Assembly: GCA_000697055.1 (NCBI GenBank)
Contig: JNDT01002334.1
Location: forward strand, 1 to 41,591
Origin: Saksenaea vasiformis B4078
Taxonomy: Eukaryota > Mucoromycota > Mucoromycetes > Mucorales > Saksenaeaceae
Length of the DNA stretch: 41,591 bases
Direction of reading: 5' to 3'
A program made the position numbers and the translations under genes. Within the stretch, counting starts at the first letter, position 1; each line of letters opens with the position of its first letter. Positions 11,754-23,293 of this stretch are shown piece by piece. The notes below the pieces were generated by a model that was given only the letters and a program-made list of their open reading frames with translations, did not search any database and had not been told where the DNA came from.

Positions 11754-12600
11754 GACCTTTTTTTTTTTCTTCCATTCTTTCTTTTACCAAAAATCAAAAT
11801 CAAAATCAAAAAAAAAAGAAGAAAAAAAAAAAAAGAAAACATTCAACAAAAAAAGAGAGATCTATTCCATTTAGCTAAGAGAGTTATTTTTTTTTCTTCT
11901 TATTTTATTTTTTCTTTATTTTATTTTATTTTTTCATTTTACCCTTTCTTGGTTCCAGATGCAATTATTCTATTTCTTTTGCAGTTTGTTGTACATAGTT
12001 TTAGTATATTTATTTCTGTGTAAATCGTGCTTTTTTCAACCAAAAACAAAACCCAAATCGTTTGCATGCACAGGGCAAGCCGGCGCGTGTCGGGGAGTAC
12101 TATTTCAGGGTTCTTGATTTCTTAAATTGAGAGTGTTCGAATTGTCAAACTAAGTATGGTATGACAAGGTTTGCTTTAAAATAAGATGGACTGTAGTCAA
12201 GCGGCTCAAAAAATTAATAACTGTCGTCTTTTTCTGTGGTACAATTCTTTTTCTTTCTTTATAATTGCCTAATAGAGTGAAAGGACGGGTGTGTGTGTGT
12301 GTGTGTGTGTGTAGTATGAGTTTTTTTTTTTAGGGGGAAAGAGGACGGAGCTAGAATGTAAAAAAAAACAGAAAAAGAAAAAAGATGATGAAAACGGGAT
12401 GCTAAATAGTAAGTACATTACAAACAAAAAGGAAAGGAAAACAAAAACTAATCAGCAAAACCAGGCTGAAGTAAAAAAAAGAAAACAATAGGTAAAAGAA
12501 CATAAGAGAGAGAGAGAGAGAGACACGCACAGAGAAAGAGAGAGAGCAAGCATAGGGAGGAAAAGAACTGTTCTCCAATTTTTTTTTTTTTTTTTTTTTT
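11754..12600. other. Convergent 3' flanks of Rua1_C and homeobox genes
   Basis: AT-rich spacer with A-tracts (11,790-11,840), T-rich blocks (11,885-11,940), a (GT)12 repeat and a GA repeat. No coding frame is supported. Several AATAAA-like and T-rich stretches could serve the two converging transcripts. Confidence 0.5.
12289..12312 (+). repeat. (GT)12 microsatellite
   Basis: Uninterrupted GT repeat between two convergent genes. Confidence 0.95.
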
Positions 12601-12602
12601 TT
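12579..12602 (+). repeat. 24-base poly(T) tract abutting the homeobox stop codon
   Basis: Twenty-four consecutive T on the plus strand. Read from the homeobox gene strand this is a poly(A) run that begins inside the stop codon (TAA at 12603-12601). Confidence 0.9.
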
Positions 12603-13146
12603 ACAGGGGGGATTTTCCGACTCTTTGCCGTTCACGCATTCGAATGGCTTGTCGTCGATTTTGGAACCAGATCTGAACTGTCCTTGGACTCATACCTAAC
12701 TGACGGCCCAGTTCGGCCCGCGTCTGTGTCGATGGGAAAAACGTACGTTCAAATACCCGGTTCAGGACCTCGAGTTGATTTGCATTTGCTCGCCGACGTT
12801 TGGGTTTTAAGTTCCCATCTTGACCATTGGTATGAAAAGAATACGCTGAATATGTATAATGTCGACTATGACGCTGTTGTTGTTGCTGTTGTTGATGATG
12901 ATAATAACTAGTGGTTATTTCTTGTTTTTCTTGCCAATAGTATAGTTTATTTGTATCTCCTCCATCAAAAGATGCGACACTGGATGTAGATGAATGTGTC
13001 AAAGAAGGAGAAAGAGGAGGACTCTTGATAGGTGGTTCATCCATTGGACAAAGTAGATTTGAAATGTCGAGTACAGACCGATGTCGTTGTTGATGTTCTT
13101 CTTCTCGTTTTTCTGGTTCATTTAACATATGATTAACAGATAACAT
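12601..13146 (-). CDS. Homeodomain transcription factor, intronless
   Basis: Single uninterrupted frame of 181 residues. The homeodomain is at about 114-173: KPKRRRANANQLEVLNRVFE starts helix 1, and the recognition helix contains TVQIWFQNRRQAIRM with Trp160, Phe161, Asn163 and Arg165 intact. The N-terminus has a Pro/Ser segment (KSPPLSPSLT) and a poly-Gln run (about 85-91); the C-terminus stops shortly after the homeodomain. It looks like the short fungal homeobox factors of the typical 60-residue class, not TALE, since no three-residue loop insertion is seen. It should bind DNA in the nucleus; specific targets cannot be named. A second in-frame ATG at codon 7 is an alternative start. The gene converges with the Rua1_C gene and diverges from TBCB across about 2 kb. 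Confidence 0.93.
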   Translation of the reverse strand: MLSVNHMLNEPEKREEEHQQRHRSVLDISNLLCPMDEPPIKSPPLSPSLTHSSTSSVASFDGGDTNKLYYWQEKQEITTSYYHHQQQQQQQRHSRHYTYSAYSFHTNGQDGNLKPKRRRANANQLEVLNRVFERTFFPSTQTRAELGRQLGMSPRTVQIWFQNRRQAIRMRERQRVGKSPL

Positions 13147-13541
13147 GATGAAGAAGAGGGGAAGTAGATAGCAAGGAGAAGAAGAATAAGAAGAAGAGGA
13201 AGGAACGAGTTTCTTCTCAAAAAGTTGTACGTTCTTCTCGTTATTAAATAGAAAACAAGAACCTTTTTTTTTTTTTTATTTTATTTTACAAAACTCAAAT
13301 TAGCCCTGAAAGTGTTAGGATTTATTATGGTGAACCCATCTATTAAAAGTGATTCAAAAGCCCGTCAAACGAAAAGCTCGAGCCACCCTTAGCTTTGAAA
13401 GGTGATCAACCCGTACCCCCAGAATTTCCTACCCCGCGCTTAAAACGATTCATTTCCCCCAATCCTTCATTTTTTCCAATCACCGCCCTTCATTGATTTC
13501 ATTACAAGTGTATATTTAATAATAACAAGAAGAAGAAAGTA

Positions 13542-13574
<33 letters not shown>

Positions 13575-15116
13575 TGAGTCTGGTTTCGACTCTCTCTCTG
13601 TGCCTCTTTTTTCAACTTTAGAGTTCCGTTTTGCTATAGTGACGATAACCTTGAACCCCTTCACCTTCTTTTTTTCACTTGATTTATGTAAATTTCCCTT
13701 TTTTAGTAGTGATGTCGGTTCTCTGCCGCCCTTTGACCCATTACCATGATCTGAACCTCAATTTGACTGTCCGAATCAACCATTTTTTCTTATTCATCCA
13801 TAATTCCACATTACTCTTTTTCCTCCCAGTTTTCTTCGCAGTCTAACTTACGTTAGCTTAGTAATTTTGAGGGAACACACAACGAATTATATATGCTTCC
13901 TGCCATATTCTTTCTAACGTAAGACAGGGTTTTCTTTCTTCTCTCTCTCTCTGTCTCTCTCTCTCTCCCCCCTTTTTCGGTTGTAAATGCGAACTGCAAT
14001 TATTATTTTTTTTTTTGGTTCTTTATGTGTCGTAGTCACTTGACTCTTGCCCAAATTTGCTCACGCCATTTTTATAACAGCACTGTTCACAAATCTGGTA
14101 ACTTGTATGTTTCCCATTTGTCTTAACCATTCAGTTTATGTAAGCTTTTTTTATGCATTCAATCTTCGTATCCAGAAGGAGGGTTGCGTGCACCTTGAGG
14201 AACTAAAAAAAATAGATATTCATTTGAGAATTGTTTCACATCCCATTCAATTTTCTTTTTGTTGTTCCTTCTTTGTATGTGTACATACGGGGATAAGTAA
14301 TAGGCAAAGGTTCAACACCCTTGTAACCAAAATATTCACGACGGATCTTGGGAACAGTCCAGACCATGACAGGTCCTACACAAAAATCACTCATCATTAA
14401 CACATTCACGCCATCGAATCCCTCCAAAAAAAAAAAAGTGAACACAAACCAATAGATCCAATAACACACGACCAGAAAATAACTGGCTTTTCGACAGCAA
14501 AACGATGTACAGCGCCCAACATGTTTCAAATGGGACAAGGTCGCGACAAAGAGTGGGGGGAGAGAGTATAGGAAAACAAAGCAACAGCGCGCCAACGCTC
14601 GCCCCGCCCGCCAAATTCGGGATGACGTAAACAAATGGTTTTTTCAACTACCGCACCCTGAGTAGTACGCCCGCCCTGTGTAAGGGTTGAAGTTGCATGA
14701 TCAAAAAATTCTACATTGATGCAGGATCGTCGTCTAAAACGGAATTCATCCGATAAAAGACGCCCTTATGTAGGACCGACATTCCCAAAGTAGGAAATAC
14801 ACAAATAAGTTGCATGGCTCGCAAAAAAAAAAAAAAAGCATAGCATAGCATTCACACCATCTCACACACATTTATCTTCTCAATGTCTCGCCTTATGTGG
14901 CACTCTTTTCCTTCTTATGCCATGTGGGTCATCTTTTGTCCACTAGAATAATACCTGGACCATCCTGAAATGAAAGGAACTACCAAACATGTTGATGGTC
15001 TTGCATGGTTCCTGCCACGTGGGAAACATTCAAGTCGCATAACGTCATCACTTTTTTTTTTGATCAAGAAAAAAAGGCGCGCGTTTTAATCTTTAGTTGA
15101 ACAAAGATCGTTTATC
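13147..15116. other. Intergenic region between homeobox and TBCB genes
   Basis: About 2 kb between divergent genes, expected to contain both promoters. It has a GA repeat (13,542-13,568), CT-rich stretches near 13,940-13,968 and A/T tracts. A B-box-like GGTTCAACACC near 14,309 has no matching A-box or cloverleaf. No gene is supported. Confidence 0.5.
13542..13568 (+). repeat. (AG)n microsatellite upstream of the homeobox gene
   Basis: Uninterrupted AG repeat about 400 bp upstream of the homeobox start codon. Confidence 0.92.
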
Positions 15117-16056
15117 ATGTCCATTGTTACTTTAATTGTCTCCACATCTGAAAGTATTGAATCCGAACGACGATTCGATAAAGGTCTTTCCATTTATGAT
15201 CTAAAGGTGAAAAAAAAAGAAAGGTCCCATTTGTCATCATGACACTGAAATCTATAAAAAGTGCAAACTCGAGCCCATCACAGGCATACCACCAAATACC
15301 CAGAAATTAGAACTGTATCAAGGAAACAATCTCGTTGGACCCATCAATGACGATGACCGGTTACTTGGAGCTTACCCTGTCGAAAACTACATGCGACTTT
15401 TTGTAATGAACTTTTTTTGGTCCTGGGTTTTACTACTTTAGAGAAATTAACTTGCCCAAAAAGTAGGTGTCAGATACCAATCCCCATCGCATAAAAAACC
15501 AGTATACCGATACCTCTTTGGTCGAGAAATTCGAATTGACAGAAGAAGAATACGCGAGACGAACAGGTAAAAAAAAAAAAAAAGAAAAAAAGAAAAGCAC
15601 CTTCTCCTTTTTTTTCCGTGTCATTCACCTTAAAAATGATGATGGTAATGATGGATAGATACGGTGCGAGCATTTAAGGAGGAAAACAAATTAGGACGTT
15701 TCTCAGCCAAGGCCGCCGAACAACGTGCTGCTTTTGCAAGTGAAAATGCCAAAGCAGCCGAACAGATTCATGTGGGAGATCGATGTGAAGTCCAAATGAA
15801 TGATGATACCACCATCAAAAGAAGAGGCTGTGTTCGTTTCATAGGCGAAACTAGTTTTCAACCAGGTATCTGGGTGGGCATTCAGTATGATGAACCCATG
15901 GGCAAAAATGACGGCAGTGTTCAAGGAGAACGTTATTTTACATGTCCTCCAAAATATGGTGGTTTTGTCCGTCCGATCCATGTTACGATCGGTGACTTTC
16001 CCGAAGAAGATATCTTGATGTCAGACGATGAGGATGATGATTTGGAAGAAATGTGA
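15117..16056 (+). CDS. TBCB: Tubulin-folding cofactor B (CAP-Gly protein)
   Basis: Exons 15117-15206, 15262-15402, 15467-15566 and 15659-16056 give 242 residues, the usual size of cofactor B. The N-terminus (about 1-85) is the ubiquitin-like domain (RRFDKGLSIYDLK, KCKLEPITGIPPNTQKLELY). A charged helical linker follows (DTVRAFKEENKLGRF). The C-terminal CAP-Gly domain (about 150-225) has VGDRCEV, GIWVGIQYDEP and the signature GKNDG at 192-196, then YGGFVRP. TBCB works with TBCE to handle alpha-tubulin in the cytoplasm during heterodimer assembly or disassembly. It ends in an acidic tail, DDEDDDLEEM. All introns are GT-AG and 55-92 bp. The gene lies 247 bp upstream of the next plus-strand gene. 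TBCE, its functional partner, is about 7 kb further on. Confidence 0.95.
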
Positions 16057-16229
16057 ACATTTTTTTTTGCCCGCTTTTGCTCCCAATTCGTTGCGATAAA
16101 CCGTCACAAACTTTTTTTTCCTCACGTCCAGCTTTTTTTTTTTTTTTTTTTTGCTTTTCGACAACCAATGAACCAAGCAACCGAAAAGGTACATGCCAAC
16201 AACCAAAGGCATGAGAAACAACCAACACT

Positions 16230-16243
16230 AATAAATAAATAAA
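16230..16243 (+). terminator. Overlapping AATAAA polyadenylation signals after TBCB
   Basis: Three overlapping AATAAA hexamers about 175 bp after the TBCB stop codon, followed by an A tract. Position and sequence fit a poly(A) signal; actual cleavage is not shown. Confidence 0.45.
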
Positions 16244-16303
16244 AAAAAACAGTTGAAGGAATCCAGTTCACCACAACCCTCGAGACGTCGTACTTCTACT
16301 GAC

Positions 16304-17553
16304 ATGTCAAATAAACGGAAGTTGTAAGTCAGTTCTTACATGGACATGAAGCATAAAAACTCACATGGCATTGAAAAAAAAAAGATCAACCATGTCCCGT
16401 GGTGCAACAATGTAAAATACTTCTTTTTCCCTTTTTCACTTAACGTTTGTAGCTAACAAAAAAGGGGGGTTTGGTTTTGTAGAGAGGAGGAGGACGACGA
16501 CGACGACGAAGAGGAAGAACTAGACGAATTTGGTCGAGTGAAACGGCGTCGCCAGAAATTCACCCATTCTACTCGTTATCGTGAGGAAGAAGAAGAGGAG
16601 AGGGAGGAGGAAGGGGAATACAATGACAAAGACGAAGAAGAGGACCGTCGGGCTTATAGTAGTGCGAGCGATGGGGAGGAAGACGACTATGAACGATCTC
16701 GCTACCGTCATCATCATCATCGTCGTCGTAGACGATCCTCGGTTCGCCGTTACTATTCAGACTCGGATTCGGAAGATGATTATCGGCGGCGACGTCGTGA
16801 ACGAAGACGCTCCTCTTCTTCTGGCCACAGACGTTATGGCTCCGAAACCAAAGACGTAAGTCCGTTTTTTTTTTGGGGGGGTTTTTGCTGACGGTCCATT
16901 GAATCTGGAATTTATAGCCTTATGCAGATGCCGGACGATACATTGATACCGAGTTCTTTTCTACCAAGATTTATGTGGGTGATCTTGTCCATGTAAGTCA
17001 AGATGATTTTGAACGTGCCTTTCTTCGCTATGGTCCCATCCGACAAGTAAAAATGGTGGAAGGAAAAGAGTAAGTGGTAGCGATGAGTAAAAAAACAAGG
17101 AGGACTCGATGGATTAAAGAATGAATGATGCAGGTACGCATTTGTTACCTATGAGGATAAAGAGAGTGCTTTGGCAGCCATCCAGAATATGCACGGCGCC
17201 CTGTTTGGATCACGACGCATTAAAGGTGAGTGAGTCACCGTGATAAAAAAAAGAGAAAAAGAGAACCAGGTTATTCATTAAGATGATGATCCCTAGTCAA
17301 TCGTGCAAAGATACCTGAAAGAAACCGAGTTGGATTTGGAAACATACCATGGACTGACGAAGATGGCAGACTCGCGCAAGAGGAACAGGACGCCTATGGT
17401 ACAAGAAAAGAGAGATCCTCCACCTCCGCGCATGTCTCAGGTAAACTACAATTCAACAAGAGAGGGCTGACTTATACTTAAGCTGCGTTGATCTTTAATC
17501 TAGATGGCGCGACCCCAAGTCCTAGAGTCCTGACAACCTATGATGATCTGTGA
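16304..17553 (+). CDS. RRM RNA-binding protein with acidic and Arg/Ser-rich N-terminus
   Basis: Exons 16304-16323, 16483-16855, 16918-17069, 17134-17225, 17297-17440 and 17504-17553 give 276 residues. A 20-nt first exon (MSNKRK plus two bases) leads into an acidic run of Glu/Asp. A stretch rich in Arg, His, Ser and Asp follows (about 70-125, with RRRRRSS and YYSDSDSEDDYRRRRRERR). One RRM spans about 146-215: RNP2 is IYVGDL and RNP1 lies around EYAFVTYED. The tail after the RRM (NRAKIPERNRVGFGNIPW) is not a second RRM. The RS-like region suggests a nuclear pre-mRNA processing role, but no specific orthologue is claimed. It converges on the Ap4A phosphorylase gene, leaving 161 bp between stop codons. 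Confidence 0.85.
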
Positions 17554-17714
17554 TGATTCGCTAAGGAAAAAAAGAAAAAGAAAAGAAAAAAAAAGTTAAT
17601 CCCTTTCTTCATTTGTACAAACAATCATTATTCTCTCCAAACGTTTTTTTTTAAAGAAAAAAAAGAAAAATTGTCATTCTACAAGTCATTAAAGAAAAAC
17701 ACATTTTCTACCAT

Positions 17715-18890
17715 TTAGTTTTGCTCATTTCTTGTCCAAGGAAGTGCTACTTGTTGAAGAAAATCAAAGAGATCTGTGCGTTCTAATGCTTCCCGTTGTT
17801 CTGCTGTCTTGACAAGTAGAAAGCCAGCAAATCCAAGTGAATTGACTGAAATCGCAATGTCTGTGCCTTCATGCTGCACCATACCGTGTTCTTTAGAGCG
17901 TGGGACAAGAAGCATGTAGTCTTGGGTCATGACAAAGTTGTAGGAGATTTTTCTTCGTTGTTGTTGTTGGTCTTGGGTATTTTCACGGATCTGTTGAAAC
18001 ATGGAATCGAGCAAACCAAAATACATTTGATGTAGATAATCAGCCACTGCCTCTTGTTGTGATGCGTTTTCCTTCAAAAACTGCGTGTCTAAAGGCATGA
18101 CAACATGAATGAACGGAAGTTTGTTCAACGTGTACACTTGGCCTTTGAAAGGAGGGAAAAAAAAAAGGAAAAAGTCAGAGTAAAACCCTAACCCAAGAAG
18201 ACATTTTGATGGTTCGTTTTTGCTTACTGGGTTTGGGATCCTTGATTTCATTGTAAAGACTTGTGATCGGGACATCCTTTCCATCTAATGGAAGAATCTG
18301 GACGTGTTTATGAGGTTGACTAAAAAAAAAAACAAAAGAAAGAAACAGGAGAATGTGAGATGGTTCCCTTCGTATATATATATATATATATATATTTGTT
18401 TACCTGGCGCCTGAGTCGGGACCGCAGTTATAAAAGGCGAGAGAGGGTCTGTCCAGGGCTACCATACTAGACCATGTTTCATACAGATCAAGAGGGTACA
18501 AGGGTTGTCCTTGATCCTTGAATTCTTTGGTGACAATCAGGATGTGATAAGGTACGACACAAAATTTGTTGAGGATAATGCGATGTTGATCCAGCTCCTT
18601 GATAACGAGGGCCGGGTTGGGTGGTAGAAAAGGATTCAATTTTTGCTTTGGTTCCACAGGTTGCTGAGAAGTAGGCTTTTTTGCAAGTGATGGTACATAG
18701 GTAATCTCGAACTGTCACCGTTGTTCATGTCAATGAGTTGTCAAAAAAAAAAAGCGTATTTGTCTTTTTCTTTTTTTACCTCCATGCCCTGTACATTGCG
18801 TTTACTAATGGTGCCTTCGAAAAAAAGAAGATCGTGGCTCTTTAGCGCGTCATCGTATCGCTGCTTAATGAGTTCTGCGAGACTTGTCAT
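17715..18890 (-). CDS. APA2: Ap4A phosphorylase (ATP adenylyltransferase, Apa1/Apa2 family)
   Basis: Exons (reverse strand) 18890-18780, 18711-18404, 18319-18228 and 18142-17715 give 312 residues, close to yeast Apa1/Apa2. The enzyme splits diadenosine tetraphosphate with phosphate into ADP and ATP and belongs to the histidine-triad superfamily. Diagnostic stretches are NPFLPPNPALVI, the NKFCVVPYHILIVT strand, and [20 protein letters not shown], where H143 and H145 form the catalytic H-x-H-x-Q. The C-terminal part has YNFVMTQDYMLLVPR and INSLGFAG-like SVNSLGFAGFLLVK. The sequence SGAS is created across intron 2, which supports that junction. A (TA)n repeat sits inside that intron. The start at 18890 gives the family-typical N-terminus (MTSLAELIKQRYDDAL). 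Confidence 0.95.
18373..18395 (+). repeat. (TA)n repeat inside an Ap4A phosphorylase intron
   Basis: About eleven TA units within the 84-bp second intron of the Ap4A phosphorylase gene, close to its donor site. Confidence 0.9.
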
Positions 18891-20552
18891 TGGGGGGGGA
18901 ATATTCGCTGTAAGGATACCGAAGAAAACACAGAGGGTGCGTCGCAGCTCGAAATTCTATGACATCTTTACAATCTCCGCATGGAGGCTCGTATACGTAC
19001 GGACCGGATGATGCCCTTGCTGTAGCTTTGTTGATCTTTCTAAGAGAAAAAAAACCATGCCACTTTCACCCAAATAGGTTATGCATTGTTTTTAGCTGTG
19101 CGAGGTTTCGCCGATCTTTGATGTGACAAAGGTATCAATGTTCTTTTTTTTTTTCAAGGGCTAGATGGCTTGGCGCTACCCCGATCGTACAACCGTGTTT
19201 GTGTTGCACGCAGAATCAAAGAATTAAAAAGAAGGACCATTTGTGGTTATTAACAAAGTTTTCTTACAATGGCTGCAGATTTTTTTACACAAGCGTGTCG
19301 ATAGTAAAGAAAAAAAAAAGATCTCCTTATTCGTAAAAAGGTGATGTAGCACGGCTAACGGGAATCCCGGACCGCAAGAGTGGCACCGGTGTACAAAGGT
19401 ACTGGGACAAGGGTGGCAGGCTAGAACGGTCTGTTTACGTAACACACAAAGTTGCATAGGACATGTGCATTTTGGGCGGAGTCAATGCATTCTTCTCCAC
19501 CTTACATTGTTGATGGGCACACAATCCAATTTCAAAACTTTCTTACCATTGTGCAACACAACTGATGAAATAGATCGCATTCTGCCTCCGCTGTTGCACT
19601 GAACACCTTACTTTGGTCAAAGCGTCATGGCATATGTCGTTGTTCTTTTCTTTTCTTTTTTTTTTTTTTTTTTTTTTGCGTAACGATACCTGTTGTGTTT
19701 TAAAATAAAGAGCATAGTCATCTTAGATTAGAGCTCCAAACAGTCTACAGAATGGGCCCTTTTTTTTTTTGTCTTACATGGAAAACATCCAGATGATTAG
19801 AGAATGGAAATATCCATCAAAGATAGAAAGATCCAAGAATAACGAAGCAACACATGGTGTACAATGACAATAATAATAATACTAATAATTATAATTTGGT
19901 TCAATAATAATTCAAATTCTAATCTTCTTCTATTACAGCATATCCCTGTTCACCAAAAGAGTAACGAAAAGGTGGCGTCATGCCGTTGTGTCAGATTCAT
20001 GTGTTTCCTTCCTTGTGTTTTTTTTTTTCCTACGCACAGACAACCAAAACGCAACACATCAACGATCTTGCCGGGTAATTTCTTCCTTTTGCGTTTATGA
20101 CCGTGCTACCATGTGTATGTGTTATGTAGTAGCAAGCCAGTTCAGAAAGACCCTTGCTAAAAGGTTACCTCCCGCCCCCAGAAACCACGCAACCCCCTTT
20201 ACCACACAACCCTAATAACAACGTTATGACATGATCTGTCTCTCTCTGTCTCGTTTGCAGGAGTCTAACCATGCGCATCGCTTTTTTTCTGTTCAATGTT
20301 AACCAAATGGGTTCATGCCCCAACTCTTTTTCCCAATTCATGCATCACTTTCTCTCTCACCCCCGCCCCCGCGGCTGCCGATATGTACCCGCGCATTTTG
20401 CTTTATGCCAATAGTCTTTTTCATTCAAACCTTTTTTAACCGGACGGACGGCGTTTGAAATCTGGGTTTAAAATGGGTTGTTGGAGTGACAGGGCAGTCA
20501 CTTCTTTTGAGCCCCCGCTGCTCTCCTCCTTCTTTACTGAGGGAAGCGCGAC
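18891..20552. other. Divergent promoter region between Ap4A phosphorylase and Eaf7 genes
   Basis: About 1.66 kb with poly(T) runs (19,655-19,677), an A/T-rich block (19,865-19,930) and scattered short frames. No coding sequence is supported. It should contain both divergent promoters. Confidence 0.5.
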
Positions 20553-21502
20553 ATGGACAGCATCCAATTCGAAACGCAAGAGCCATCATTACCACCCATT
20601 GCCGTTGAAAAACACAACGATCCTATTACTACCACTACTACTTCTTCTTCCTCATCAGCACACCATGACAGTAGCCCTTCTGAAACACAATCGATAAAAC
20701 CATGGGATGCAAGTATGGAATTAGCATTGCTTAATGCAGTGGCGCGGTGTAAACCGGTTGGTATGTTCAACTAAAAAAAGCAAAAAAAAAAGGGGGGGTA
20801 GGCTGTTTTGTTTATTTTGAATTTTTTGGCAAAAACACGACAACTATTAGGCATACACAAGCATTTTCGTATTATCAGTGTACAAAGAAAATTTAATCAG
20901 TCAAGTCCAGTCAAATGTAGTATCAAAGAGATTTGGAATAGATTAAGTGATTACTATGGCATGGAGGCGTTGGATGAACTCGTAAGTTTTCAAGGTTTTT
21001 TTTTTCTCTGGAATAGATGGCAACTCAATAGTTTTTTTTTTCTAGGAAGAAGGCGAGGAGGATGAAGAAGAGGAAGAGGAAGAGAAGGAAGAACATGGAT
21101 CACGGAAGCAGAGTTGGTTACGGGAATTTTCATTACCACTTGATGATTATGAACAACTGATATCGGAACATCGGCAGGATGATCAATCGTCTGTGCACGA
21201 TGATTCACCTGCCTCGCCGGTAATTGCGCCAAAACGAACAAGAATAAGTAAGCGGGAAACATCACCTGCTGCCTCCTTGGGTTCAGCAGCCTCTACCCCG
21301 GAACCAGAAGAAGGTATAAAAGAAAAAAAAAACGAAACATAGACTAAAAAAGATTTGATATTTCAACATAGGGCGGTCGTCTCGTAGACCTTCACGAGGC
21401 GCGCGAAAATCAGATGTAACGCCAGAACCAGTCACCGGACGGGGAAGTCGGAAAACAGTGCGAACGACCAGGGGAAGTCGACGCCAAACTAAAAGAAAGT
21501 AG
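20553..21502 (+). CDS. EAF7: Eaf7/MRGBP-family NuA4 histone acetyltransferase subunit
   Basis: Exons 20553-20760, 20851-20981, 21046-21313 and 21372-21502 give 245 residues. After a Thr/Ser-rich lead, residues about 50-113 form the CT20/Eaf7 domain: WDASMELALLNAVARCKPVG, then IHKHFRIISVQRKF and SIKEIWNRLSDYYGMEALDE. That is the conserved core of yeast Eaf7 and human MRGBP, which tie the NuA4/TIP60 acetyltransferase complex to Eaf3/MRG15. A long Glu/Asp run, a LPLDDYEQL segment and a basic Arg/Ser/Gly tail ending RRQTKRK follow. All four junctions are GT-AG and in phase. A nuclear role in chromatin modification is expected. The BET gene in the same window reads the acetyl marks that such complexes write, but no physical link is implied. 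Confidence 0.9.
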
Positions 21503-21691
21503 AGAGAGAGAACCATGTGAAAGGAAAATAAACTACCTAACTCAACTCACTCTTTGCTTTCCAACAATTGGGGGATCTTTCATCATCTTTAAACACCGCA
21601 CTCCTTTTCATTTGGCCCATTTTTTTTTATTTCCAGCTCCACTTTTATTTACAAACGGGGATCTCTCCTCCATCCAGGATAAGTTCTTTCC

Positions 21692-21727
21692 TTTTTTTCC
21701 TTTTTCTCTTTTTTCTTTTTTTTTTTA
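21692..21727 (+). promoter_or_regulatory. Pyrimidine tract just upstream of the desaturase start
   Basis: Nearly pure C/T stretch ending about 10 bp before the desaturase ATG, which itself sits in CTTGCCATGG. Such tracts are common near transcription starts of well-expressed fungal genes. The role is inference. Confidence 0.35.
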
Positions 21728-21737
21728 AATTCTTGCC

Positions 21738-23096
21738 ATGGCAACGAAGAGGACTGGTGTGGAGAAGAAATCATTGGAAGTAGACGAGGCGATTGCACGC
21801 GGCTGGGAGATTCCCGATTTTACGATAAAAGAGATTCGAGATGCTATCCCACAACACTGTTTTCGTCGTGACACCTTTCGATCGTTTACCTATGTCTTTC
21901 ATGATTTCGCATTTGCTGGTGCCTTGTTTTATCTAGCCACCTTTATCGATACACTTCCCTCCGCTACGGCCCGCATCCTTCTGTGGCCTTTGTACTGGAT
22001 TGCTCAAGGTATCGTCTGTACTGGCATTTGGGTCATTGGTCATGAATGTGGTCATCAAGCCTTCAGTCCCTCCAAGGTAAATAACGAGAAAGAAAAAAAA
22101 TGAAATATCGTTTTTATTAAGTATAAACAATCAATCAGGCAATCAATCACAGTGTTGGTATGGTGCTGCACTCCTTTTTGTTGGTGCCTTATCATTCATG
22201 GAAGATCTCGCATTCGAGACATCACAAGGCTACAGGCCACATGTCAAAAGATCAGGTACAGTTATCTAGGTTTAAAAAAAATTTTTTTTTTTCCCTCTCA
22301 AAAAAAGTCAGGCTACAAAAAAAAAGAAAAGTTTTTGTTGGTTGGGTGGGTGTGTGAGAGAGATTCCTAATGGTCCAATTTTTGATGATAGGTTTTTCTT
22401 CCTTCCACTCGTTCCCAAGTCGGATTGCCGCCCCGCGATAAGGATCCCGAGGGAGATGGTCCGCACACTGCCTTTGAAGAATCTCCGATCTTTGTCCTCT
22501 GGAACATGTTTCTCATGTTTACCTTTGGTTGGCCCTTGTATTTATTGAAAAATGTCTCTGGTCAGGATTACCCTGGCTGGGCTTCCCACTTCAACCCTTA
22601 CTGCGCTATCTTTGATAGCACCCAGTACTGGGAAGTTGTTGAGTCGGCTGTTGGTGTGCTTACCATGATTGGTGCCTTGTGCTATGCTTCCACTATCTTT
22701 GGTTCCCTGGCGATCATCAAGTACTACGTTGTCCCTTACTTCTTTGTTAACTTCTGGCTTGTTCTGATCACCTATCTTCAACACACCCATCCTGACTTGC
22801 CACATTACCGAGAAAATGTCTGGAACTTCCAACGTGGTGCCGCTTTGACCATCGACCGTTCTTTCGGTACTCTGATTGATTATTTCCATCACCATATCTC
22901 GGACACCCATGTCGCCCATCATTTCTTCTCTACCATGCCCCATTATCATGCCGAAGAAGCCACCCATCACATCAAAAAGGTTCTTGGTAAGCATTATAAA
23001 GCCGACCCCACGCCCATCCCTGTCGCCTTGTGGAGATCATGGAAAATGTGTCGCTTCGTTGAGGATGAAGGTGATGTTGTGTTTTACAAGAACTAA
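21738..23096 (+). CDS. FAD2: Microsomal delta-12 fatty acid desaturase (oleate to linoleate)
   Basis: Exons 21738-22076, 22139-22255 and 22392-23096 give 386 residues, normal for this family. All three histidine boxes are present: HECGH at 102-106, HSRHH at 138-142 and HVAHH at 325-329, which bind the di-iron centre. Hydrophobic segments around 55-75, 80-100 and 205-280 fit an ER membrane protein with the boxes facing the cytosol. The sequence DFTIKEIRDAIPQHCF near the N-terminus and LPHYRENVWNFQRGAALTID before the last box are typical of fungal delta-12 enzymes. It converts oleoyl to linoleoyl chains, the entry step to polyunsaturated fatty acids. A delta-15 relative cannot be fully excluded without phylogeny. 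The exon-1 donor falls shortly after the first histidine box. Confidence 0.93.
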
Positions 23097-23293
23097 AAAC
23101 AAATTCACACCTTCATAAACCATGGCATCCTCTCTCTTTTCTTTTCTTTGTTATCTTGCTCTATTTTGTATACGAATTTTCATACATAAAAAAAAATTTC
23201 TTAAAAAAAAAAAAGGTTCCTAACGCTTGATGACGCAAAGTTGAGTTACTTAAGAGGATGTGCCGGAGTGCCAAAAGCCGTCGATAATATAGC

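Noticed and set aside
14300..14330. B-box-like GGTTCAACACC, possible tRNA
   Set aside because: The T-arm does not pair properly and no A-box or acceptor stem is present.
15470..15981. Minus-strand frames across TBCB
   Set aside because: Antisense shadows of well-supported TBCB exons.
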